Shown piece after piece: positions 1 through 5,283 of a DNA stretch of 5,283 bases. The stretch comes from an uncultured Hymenobacter sp. GTDB lineage: Bacteria > Bacteroidota > Bacteroidia > Cytophagales > Hymenobacteraceae. Location: contig CALMOO010000129.1 of NCBI GenBank assembly GCA_937871705.1, positions 2,168 to 7,450 of the forward strand, in the 5' to 3' direction. The notes under the pieces were generated by a model. It ran no database searches. It had not been told where the DNA came from and saw only the letters and a program-made list of their open reading frames with translations. The stretch's first letter is position 1; each line of letters starts with the position of its first letter. The translations under genes and the position numbers were made by a program.

Positions 1-54
1 CCATGATAGGGGTAGAACTGTGGGGGCGAGCAGAAAGTTTAGCGCCTAAAGCAG

Positions 55-1935
55 CTATTTTTTAGCTTTATCCTCGTCGTCTGCCTGGAAGAGGGTAGGC
101 TGCGCCTTGCGAAGCACACTGGCCTGCGCGGCTGTCAAGAACAGGAAGCTACTGGCTTCGTCACCACCGATGTAATAGAGCTGACCGCCAGCAGTATTTT
201 CACGCACTGCCCGCCTTACCAAGTCCACGAAGTCATCGTCCATCCAGCCAAGGTCGGAGGTGAACGTAGCTTGGTACTGCCTACCCCCGCAACTAAATGT
301 AAGGGCTGATTGCTGCTTACGGCTCTGCTCACCCATGAAGCTGTCATGCACATGAGTCGGACGAAAAGCACCGCGCGTAATGGCCGCTACCTGGGCCAAC
401 GCTTTGGCATAGGCCTGGGGCTCTTCGGCATCTTCGCCGCCCGTATCGGCCAGCAGGTGCGGAAAGCAGCGTAGCAGCTCGATGTAGCTGGTGGCTTCGC
501 CACTCAGGGCCTGATGGCGGCCAGCTACCAGCTCGCTTTCCGTGAGGCCTTTAAACAAACCAATGCGCTGGTATAAAGCCAAGGCCTCCTCGACATAGCT
601 CGAAGTAAACTCGCTGGCCTGCGCTTCCAAGCTCAGGAAATACATACTTGAGCCCCAGGCATCGCGCTGGGCTGGCGTCATCATTGCCAAGCCTACTCGG
701 TCGCGGCCGTAGACCGACTGCGCGTCGGGAGTAGTGGCTAAGTACAACCGCTCGGGTAAACCCTGGTCGCGTAGCCATTGGTTGATGCCGGCCTGAAAAT
801 TCTCACCTATCTCTGCACCAGCAGCGGGGCTCGTCTGCTGCCCATCCTTGCGCCGGTAGCCTTGCGTGAACTTTGTGGCGTAGTGCCGGCCGCTGGCCAT
901 AAAAGCCAGCTCTACCTGCTGCTCAAGCACCGCGCCGGCGCCCGTATCGTGCTCTGTCAGGTGGGCCTGTACCTGCGTAGGCTGAAAGGCTGGCCAGCTA
1001 TAAGTCACGGCTGTGAGTAGCTGCGGATACAAGTGCTGAGGGTCTTGGGGCAGCTTATGCAGATTCAGAATCTGGGCATGAGCGCAGTAGGGCAGCACAT
1101 CAAACAGAGCAAACGTCTTGGTAAGCTGCGTATCGGCCAAGGCCCGTTGCTGCTTGGCCGCTGACACTAACCCCGTCTGGTGCAGCTTGGTCAAGAGCTT
1201 CTCAAAAGCTACTCTGCGAACCGGGTAAACTGCCACGTCCAGCGCCAAAGTAGCAGCGCGTTGGCACACCTGCTCTTCAGTTGTGAGCTGACCAGCCGCT
1301 AGTTCGGCCGCGAGCAGCCGATGCTGCGCCGCAGTCAGCAGGCCTAGCTGCAACAGGTCTTGAGCCGTGCGGGTCCGCGTCTTACCAAAAACGCTCCGCG
1401 TCGCAGCCACATAAGGCGGATGCGCCGGATTAGCTCCCAAAGGCGGGTAAATAGTCCAGCCACCTCTACTTACCGAGTCTTCAGCCCGAATTTTGGTTTC
1501 CAGCAGTTGGCCCGGCGACAATAGCTGACGCAGCGCCGCCGTGTCGGGTTGCCCATGGTTTAGCGCCGCCTTTAGCTTGCTTTGCTGGGCCGGGCGGCTC
1601 GTTCGGCTGACGTCATCTAGGCCGGCTCGGTAATACAGCTCACTCTGAAACGCTTGCGCGCAGAAAGTCAGTACCGTTGCCGGGTCTATAGCCTGGTGTG
1701 GGTAACTGGTTTCATCGGCAGGCAGGTTGTAATACACGTTCAGCTCATTAGCCCGCATGAGCCGATGCAACTCGTCACGACCCGCTGCACTAAGCACCTG
1801 CCGGGCATATAATTTGTCGGCAATACCAATGCCCCAGCTTAGTCCTATTGCACCAGTTGTAGCCGTTTTTACCTGTCTTTCTGGCTGAGCATGACAAGCC
1901 ACCAAGCAAATCAATAGTAAGAGGTAGCGAGCCAT
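55..1935 (-). CDS. Predicted lipoprotein of unknown function with internally repeated domain
   Basis: I do not recognise the family of this 626-residue protein. It starts with a type II signal peptide: M-A-R, a hydrophobic core (residues 4-13) and the lipobox L11-V12-A13-C14, so C14 should be lipidated and the protein anchored in a membrane. The residues after C14 (HAQPERQ) lack the acidic cluster associated with surface export in some Bacteroidota, so a periplasm-facing anchor is my guess. No enzyme motif is visible. Residues about 244-430 and 451-611 are collinear divergent copies of one domain: AFQPTQV/AFRPTHV, ASGRHYATKF/CGGRQYQATF, RLYLATTPDA/QLYYIGGDEA. Residues 40-215 may be a third, more diverged copy. 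The tail (618-626) is charged. The ATG at 1935 is chosen because the signal peptide begins there. It lies 37 nt after the phosphatase gene and may be cotranscribed. Its first codons include ATA, GGA, CTA and ACA, unlike the GC-ending neighbours. The gene call is firm; the function is unknown. Confidence 0.9.
   Translation of the reverse strand: MARYLLLLICLVACHAQPERQVKTATTGAIGLSWGIGIADKLYARQVLSAAGRDELHRLMRANELNVYYNLPADETSYPHQAIDPATVLTFCAQAFQSELYYRAGLDDVSRTSRPAQQSKLKAALNHGQPDTAALRQLLSPGQLLETKIRAEDSVSRGGWTIYPPLGANPAHPPYVAATRSVFGKTRTRTAQDLLQLGLLTAAQHRLLAAELAAGQLTTEEQVCQRAATLALDVAVYPVRRVAFEKLLTKLHQTGLVSAAKQQRALADTQLTKTFALFDVLPYCAHAQILNLHKLPQDPQHLYPQLLTAVTYSWPAFQPTQVQAHLTEHDTGAGAVLEQQVELAFMASGRHYATKFTQGYRRKDGQQTSPAAGAEIGENFQAGINQWLRDQGLPERLYLATTPDAQSVYGRDRVGLAMMTPAQRDAWGSSMYFLSLEAQASEFTSSYVEEALALYQRIGLFKGLTESELVAGRHQALSGEATSYIELLRCFPHLLADTGGEDAEEPQAYAKALAQVAAITRGAFRPTHVHDSFMGEQSRKQQSALTFSCGGRQYQATFTSDLGWMDDDFVDLVRRAVRENTAGGQLYYIGGDEASSFLFLTAAQASVLRKAQPTLFQADDEDKAKK
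103..1206 (-). repeat. Divergent tandem domain duplication inside the lipoprotein
   Basis: This is a protein-level repeat. Copy A is at about 646-1206 (residues 244-430) and copy B at about 103-585 (residues 451-611). Landmarks occur in the same order: a helix with GL (255 and 459), then AF-x-P-T-x-V (316 and 523, about 61-64 residues later), a strand pair with G-R-x-Y-x-x-x-F (349-356 and 551-558), an amphipathic helix (379-390 and 568-580), an LYL/LYY strand, and a closing helix beginning MTPAQ or LTAAQ (419 and 600). Identity is low overall, so this is an old duplication, not a recent DNA repeat. Boundaries are approximate. Confidence 0.75.
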
Positions 1936-1972
1936 TAAGGGCAGAGACAGGTATTACTGTTTTGGTGCCAAG

Positions 1973-2791
1973 CTACGACTTGTACTCCTCTCGCCAATGC
2001 TGCTTCAGCACGGCTTGCATCTCGTCGTGAAGCAGGCCGTTAGTGGCCAGCGTTTCGCGGTTGAACACCGGGTCGCCGTCCTGGAGCCACTGCGTGACCC
2101 TACCCCCGGCTTCGCGCACGAGCAGGATGCCGGCGGCCACGTCGTAGGAGTTGATGTTGAATTCGAAGTAGCTATCGAAGCGGCCGCAGGCCACGTAGGC
2201 CAGGTCGGTAGCGGCCGAGCCCCAGCGCCGGATGCCGCGCGAGTTCTGCATGTACTCGGTGAGAATGCGCAGGTAAGCGTCGATGTGCTCGAACTTATAA
2301 AACGGTAAGCCCGTGGCAATGAGCGAGTCGTTCATGGCGGCGGCCGAGCTCACGTGGATGGGCTTATCGTTGAGGAAGGCGCCGTGGCCCTGCGCCCCGC
2401 GGAAGCATTCGTCGCGGCTCACTTCGTACACCACGCCCAGCACCGGCTCGTTGCCGCGCGCTAGGGCCACGCTCACGGCGAAGCACGGCAGGCCGTGAAT
2501 GAAGTTGGTGGTGCCATCGAGCGGGTCGATTATCCAGCGGTACTCTACGGTGGCGTCGTCGTTGGCCACGGTGCCTTCCTCGGTCACGAAGCCGGCCGTG
2601 GGTAGTATCTCCTTGAGGGCGGCCACCAGCCGCTTTTCCGACTCTTTATCGACGTAGGAAACCATGTCGTGCAGGCCCTTGACCTCAATCTTGTTGGCGT
2701 CGAAGTTGGTTACTTCCTGGCGAATAAAGCCGCCCACCTCGCGGCAAAGTGCCGCAACGGCGTAGGATAGTTGGAGCAGGTCGGGGGTCAT
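1973..2791 (-). CDS. Inositol monophosphatase family protein
   Basis: This is a soluble Mg2+-dependent phosphatase of 272 residues, the usual length for the family (about 260-280). It carries the full metal site: E71 in TEEG, D89 and D92 in DPLDGTTNF (residues 89-97), and D217 in SYDVAAG. The segment RRWGSAATDLAYVACGRFD (188-206) is also typical. The DGTTNF version of the motif favours inositol-1-phosphatase (SuhB-like) over the CysQ nucleotidases, which usually read DGTKEF. Family members hydrolyse myo-inositol 1-phosphate and often other sugar phosphates, and some act as histidinol-phosphatase, so the true substrate cannot be read from sequence. The residue before the last metal aspartate is Tyr, where characterised SuhB and human IMPase have Trp. 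The ATG at 2791 sits at the edge of an inverted-repeat element and has no Shine-Dalgarno sequence (preceded by CCCTATTT), as is common in Bacteroidota. The gene follows lnt by 97 nt. Confidence 0.95.
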   Translation of the reverse strand: MTPDLLQLSYAVAALCREVGGFIRQEVTNFDANKIEVKGLHDMVSYVDKESEKRLVAALKEILPTAGFVTEEGTVANDDATVEYRWIIDPLDGTTNFIHGLPCFAVSVALARGNEPVLGVVYEVSRDECFRGAQGHGAFLNDKPIHVSSAAAMNDSLIATGLPFYKFEHIDAYLRILTEYMQNSRGIRRWGSAATDLAYVACGRFDSYFEFNINSYDVAAGILLVREAGGRVTQWLQDGDPVFNRETLATNGLLHDEMQAVLKQHWREEYKS

Positions 2792-2794
2792 AAA

Positions 2795-2890
2795 TAGGGT
2801 GAGGGGCTTGTCTGCGCCCGTCGTTGAACGATGAATGATTACGTTTTTTTACTGCGCTGACGGTTAGGCGGGGGCAAGCCCCGCACCCTA
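2795..2890. repeat. Inverted-repeat (REP/BIME-like) intergenic element
   Basis: The left arm at 2795-2810 reads TAGGGTGAGGGGCTTG on the plus strand. The right arm at 2875-2890 is its reverse complement with one mismatch in 16. Similarity continues inward more loosely (TCTGCGCC against CCCCCGCC). A short near-palindrome, TCGTTGAACGA, lies at 2821-2831. The right half alone can form a GC-rich hairpin (GCGGGG stem, 5-nt loop, 2868-2884). The element fills the whole gap between lnt and the phosphatase gene, and its right edge contains the lnt stop codon (TAG, 2888-2890). This resembles repetitive extragenic palindromes, but only one copy is in the window, so dispersal in the genome is inferred. 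It could act as an mRNA 3'-end stabiliser or attenuator. The hairpin is not followed by a U run on the lnt transcript, so it is not a canonical intrinsic terminator. Confidence 0.7.
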
Positions 2891-4573
2891 CCGCTGCTTG
2901 CGCTTAAGCACCGCGGCAGCTAGCAACAACACGGCCAGCGCCTGCACGGCGCGCCCAATCAGCTCGCCGTGGCGGGCATAAAAGGTCAGCTCCGTATTGA
3001 GGTGCACGGTGCCGCGGCTGGCAGTCGAAATCCAGGCGGGCTCGCGCTGGTAGACTTCGCCTTTTTGGTTGATGAAGCCGGTGAAGCCGGTGTTGGCCGC
3101 GCGGGCCAGGTCGCGGCGGGTTTCGATGCAGCGCAGGCCACCGTAGGTCAGCAGCTGCCGGTAGCCGGGCGAGTCGTGCCACCAGGCGTCGTTGGTGCTC
3201 AGGGCCAGCAGCGTAGCGCCGTTGTGGGCGTACTCGCTCACGAAGTCGCCGTAGATAGATTCGTAGCAGATAAGCGGTGCCGGGCGCAAGGCAGGCGCAT
3301 TGGCCGGCGCGGCAAACACGGTGCGCTCGGCCTGGCTGCCGTAAGAGCCCACGAAACCACCCAAATCAATGTTGCTGAGTACACTGCTGAGAATGGGCGG
3401 AATCTTTTCTACCCCCGGCACAAGCCGCGATTTGTGGTAGATGGCCAGCGGCGCGCTGGCGCTGGCGAAGTAGCTGGCCGCATTGTTGAAGTCGTAATAG
3501 CCCAGGTCATCGCGATGGCGGGCCGTGGCGCTGGCCGCTTCTTTGCTCGGGTAGGAGTTGATGGTGGTAACGCCCGTGAGCAGGGCCACGCCCGGGTGGC
3601 GCCCCAGCCACTCACGGATGCGATGGATTCTGAAATCGCTTTCAATGGTGTTTTCCCAGATGGCCTCCTCCAGGGCAGTTTCGGGCCAGATGATGAGCCG
3701 CGTGGCGGGCGTGAGGTGCTGCTCCGAAAGAGTGAGATAACGGGTGAGTTGCTCGTTGGGAGGAACGAATTTAGCGCCGCCCTCAAATTTCTCCACGTAG
3801 GGGTCGAAGTTGGGCTGCACAACGACGACTTCAGTTGTCGGGCCTTTCTCTTGGTAGTTATGCCCGATGATGAGGGAAATACCTATTGGCAGCACAACCG
3901 CCACCAACGGTAGTGCCCAGCGCCAGCGGCGGGACTCGTGGCTAGTACGGGTCCCTACCCCCCCTTGCCCGAACCAGGCCCAGAAAGCCAGCAGATTCAC
4001 GGCCCACACCCACACCGAGCCACCCAGAAAACCGGTGTACTCGTACCACTGCACCCACTGCGGCGCGGCCGCGAAGCCATTGCCGAGCGTGAGCCAGGGC
4101 CAAGTGAGGTCCCAGTGCAAGTGCAACTGCTCGAAGGCTATCCAGTAGATGGGCAGCGAGAGGTAACCGATGCGGTCGCCCAGGCGCTTCTTGGTTTGGC
4201 GAAAGGCCATGAGCGGCAGGCACATCAGCAGCGCATTCAGCACCACGGCGGCAATGCCGGCCGGCAGCGAGGAATAGCTTACCCACCAGGTAGTGAGCGC
4301 GTTCCAAACCAGCAGCATGAGGTAGGTGCTCGCAAAAACGCGCCGCGTGCGGGCGCCTTGCTGCGTAAGCTGCCGCTCGAGTACCAGGTAGGGCAGCCAG
4401 GCCCCAAACAGCAGCAGCGACGCCACCGCGGAGGGGTAGGGCGCCCAGCCGCCCGACAGCAGCAGGCCACCGAGCACCGCCAGCACCAGGGGCTGCTGCC
4501 AGAAACCAGGCCTCGCCCCCAGGCTGCTACTCGTCGGCGTCGGTATCGTCGTCGGCTGGGTCGTTGGCATCAT
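2888..4573 (-). CDS. lnt: Apolipoprotein N-acyltransferase
   Basis: Lnt adds the third acyl chain, from a phospholipid, to the N-terminal cysteine of diacylated lipoproteins in the inner membrane, completing lipoprotein maturation. From the ATG at 4573 the protein has 561 residues (E. coli Lnt has 512). Predicted membrane helices lie at about 28-46, 48-65, 79-97, 104-124, 134-151, 179-201 and 218-238, with a closing helix at 538-555 after the periplasmic nitrilase-like domain (about 247-532). The catalytic triad is visible: E298 in IIWPETAL, K381 in YHKSRLVPG and C436 in LICYES, matching E. coli E267, K335 and C387. LSTNDAWW and AANTGFTGFI are also conserved. The reading frame extends to a GTG at 4612 (574 residues), but that start would deepen the overlap with rsmI, and its AGAAGG lies only one base away. 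ATG at 4573 or 4570 is more likely. Before the first helix is an unusual Thr/Pro/Ser-rich segment of about 27 residues. Confidence 0.96.
   Translation of the reverse strand: MMPTTQPTTIPTPTSSSLGARPGFWQQPLVLAVLGGLLLSGGWAPYPSAVASLLLFGAWLPYLVLERQLTQQGARTRRVFASTYLMLLVWNALTTWWVSYSSLPAGIAAVVLNALLMCLPLMAFRQTKKRLGDRIGYLSLPIYWIAFEQLHLHWDLTWPWLTLGNGFAAAPQWVQWYEYTGFLGGSVWVWAVNLLAFWAWFGQGGVGTRTSHESRRWRWALPLVAVVLPIGISLIIGHNYQEKGPTTEVVVVQPNFDPYVEKFEGGAKFVPPNEQLTRYLTLSEQHLTPATRLIIWPETALEEAIWENTIESDFRIHRIREWLGRHPGVALLTGVTTINSYPSKEAASATARHRDDLGYYDFNNAASYFASASAPLAIYHKSRLVPGVEKIPPILSSVLSNIDLGGFVGSYGSQAERTVFAAPANAPALRPAPLICYESIYGDFVSEYAHNGATLLALSTNDAWWHDSPGYRQLLTYGGLRCIETRRDLARAANTGFTGFINQKGEVYQREPAWISTASRGTVHLNTELTFYARHGELIGRAVQALAVLLLAAAVLKRKQR
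4527..4573 (-). other. Out-of-frame overlap of rsmI 3' end and lnt 5' end
   Basis: From the preferred lnt ATG to the rsmI TAG, 47 nt are read in two frames. The DNA is built of ACG/CGA triplets. rsmI reads it as an acidic tail (DDDTDADE) and lnt as a Thr/Pro linker (TTIPTPTS). Neither stretch belongs to a conserved domain, so the overlap could have arisen by extension of one end into the other. The arrangement implies cotranscription and probably translational coupling. If lnt starts at the upstream GTG (4612) the overlap is 86 nt. Confidence 0.75.
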
Positions 4574-5283
4574 CGTATTTATCTCTGCGTTCGGTTCGTT
4601 CGTGTTTGGCACCTTCTACTACTAGTACAATTTCGCCCTTGATGGCGGGCCGCGCCGCCAAGGTGGCGGCCAGCTCGCCTAGGGTGGCGGTGAGGGTTTC
4701 TTCAAAAAGCTTGGTCAGCTCGCGGCTGACGGAGGCCGGCCGGTCGGGGCCAAATACTTCGGCCAGCTGCGTGAGTGTCTTCACGATGCGATGCGGCGAC
4801 TCGTAAAAAATCAACGTTCGCGTCTCGCCCGCAAGTTCGCGCAAGCGGGTTTGGCGGCCTTTTTTTACGGGCAAAAATCCTTCGAACGAAAACCGCTCGG
4901 CCCCAAAGCCCGATTTTAACAAGGCCGGTACGAAGGCCGTGGCGCCGGGCAAGCACTCCACAATCAAACCGTTAGCTAGACACTCGCGCACCAGCAGAAA
5001 GCCCGGGTCGGAGATGCCCGGCGTGCCCGCATCGGAGATGAGGGCCATGCGCTCGCCCTTGGCCAAGCGCTCAAGCAAGCGCGGCACTACCTGGTGCTCG
5101 TTGTGGAGGTGGTAGGCTTGCAGGGGCTTTTTCAGCTCCAAATGCTGCAGCAGGCGGCCGCTGGTGCGGGTGTCTTCGCAGAGCACCAGGTCTACTTCGC
5201 CCAGCGTTCGGATGGCCCGCAACGTGATGTCTTCGAGGTTGCCGATGGGGGTAGGCACGAGGGTGAGGGCAGCGGCTTCGGGC
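4527..5283 (-). CDS. rsmI: 16S rRNA (cytidine(1402)-2'-O)-methyltransferase, 5' end outside window
   Basis: RsmI uses S-adenosylmethionine to 2'-O-methylate C1402 of 16S rRNA in the ribosomal P site, alongside the N4-methyltransferase RsmH. The first visible residues are PEAAALTLVPTPIGNLED. The family begins with a beta strand running into VPTPIGNL, so the GTG at 5258 is an internal valine and the true start lies just past base 5283. Counting that valine as 1, the diagnostic tetrapyrrole-methylase-fold segments are CEDTRTSG (27-34), LISDAGTPGISDPG (73-86), CLPGATAFVPALLKSGF (102-118), FYESPHRI (151-158), SRELTKLFEE (178-187) and KGEIVLVVEG (207-216). The core then ends. The E. coli enzyme (286 residues) has an additional C-terminal domain that is missing here, replaced by a charged, Asp-rich tail (217-243). 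The 3' end overlaps lnt out of frame. Confidence 0.96.
   Translation of the reverse strand, partial: PEAAALTLVPTPIGNLEDITLRAIRTLGEVDLVLCEDTRTSGRLLQHLELKKPLQAYHLHNEHQVVPRLLERLAKGERMALISDAGTPGISDPGFLLVRECLANGLIVECLPGATAFVPALLKSGFGAERFSFEGFLPVKKGRQTRLRELAGETRTLIFYESPHRIVKTLTQLAEVFGPDRPASVSRELTKLFEETLTATLGELAATLAARPAIKGEIVLVVEGAKHERTERRDKYDDANDPADDDTDADE

Noticed and set aside
38..50. Short hairpin TTTAG-CGC-CTAAA just after the lipoprotein stop, as a terminator
   Set aside because: The stem is only 5 bp and mostly A-T with a 3-nt loop, and no U run follows on the minus-strand transcript.
1..54. A further minus-strand gene beginning at the ATG at 2-4
   Set aside because: Only four bases of any such gene are inside the window, so nothing can be supported. 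The rest of this stretch shows no gene or clear signal.
1936..1972. Bacteroidota-type promoter (TTG ... TAnnTTTG) before the lipoprotein gene
   Set aside because: A TTGG is present, but no TAnnTTTG box at the right spacing can be found in the 37-nt gap.
1997..2498. Plus-strand open frames opposite the phosphatase gene
   Set aside because: They overlap the conserved IMPase coding frame completely and encode no recognisable domain.
1973..2791. CysQ-type 3'(2'),5'-bisphosphate nucleotidase
   Set aside because: The motif reads DPLDGTTNF, as in inositol monophosphatases, and not DGTKEF as in CysQ proteins.
2831..2850. T7 run (2844-2850) as part of a plus-strand intrinsic terminator
   Set aside because: No stable GC-rich hairpin directly precedes it on the plus strand, and no plus-strand gene ends here.
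2969..3913. 314-codon open frame on the plus strand opposite lnt
   Set aside because: It lies wholly antisense to the conserved catalytic domain of lnt. Its protein is rich in Ala/Gly/Arg/Val with no domain, as expected when a GC-rich codon pattern keeps the opposite strand open.
3938..4642. 234-codon open frame on the plus strand opposite the lnt membrane region
   Set aside because: It is an antisense shadow of lnt and the rsmI tail. Its product is a low-complexity Arg/Gln/Pro-rich sequence without family features.
5256..5258. GTG as the start codon of rsmI
   Set aside because: The frame stays open to the window edge and encodes PEAAALTL before VPTPIGNL, the normal first beta strand of the family. 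Starting at the GTG would delete it.

Overview
The window reads as a chromosomal segment of a high-GC member of the Bacteroidota, most likely a Hymenobacter-type Cytophagales. The evidence is the family signatures of the three recognisable proteins (a short RsmI without the extra C-terminal domain, a Lnt with the GNGFAAAPQWVQWYEYTG segment, and an IMPase with NSYDVAAG), GC-rich codon use, and start codons without clear Shine-Dalgarno sequences. The genus is an inference from protein style, not a proven assignment.

All four genes lie on the minus strand, so transcription runs from high to low coordinates. At the right edge is rsmI (16S rRNA C1402 2'-O-methyltransferase), whose first codons lie beyond base 5283. 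Its 3' end overlaps lnt (apolipoprotein N-acyltransferase) by at least 44 nt in another frame. A 97-nt spacer (2792-2887) follows lnt. It is almost entirely occupied by a degenerate inverted-repeat element (2795-2890), which also supplies the lnt stop codon. Next is an inositol-monophosphatase-family phosphatase (1973-2791). After a further 37 nt comes a 626-residue lipoprotein of unknown function (55-1935). Bases 1-54 hold no recognisable gene.

rsmI, lnt and the phosphatase are core housekeeping genes: ribosome decoding-centre methylation, outer-membrane lipoprotein maturation and inositol/sugar phosphate hydrolysis. The terminal gene is the least ordinary part. It has a clean type II signal peptide and contains a divergent internal duplication, possibly a triplication, of a domain of about 140-185 residues that I do not recognise. 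As a lipoprotein it is a predicted substrate of the Lnt encoded two genes upstream, but nothing shows a dedicated functional link.

I see no tRNA, rRNA, CRISPR array, insertion sequence, toxin-antitoxin pair or defence system. The items most worth checking are the repeated-domain lipoprotein and the palindromic intergenic element.
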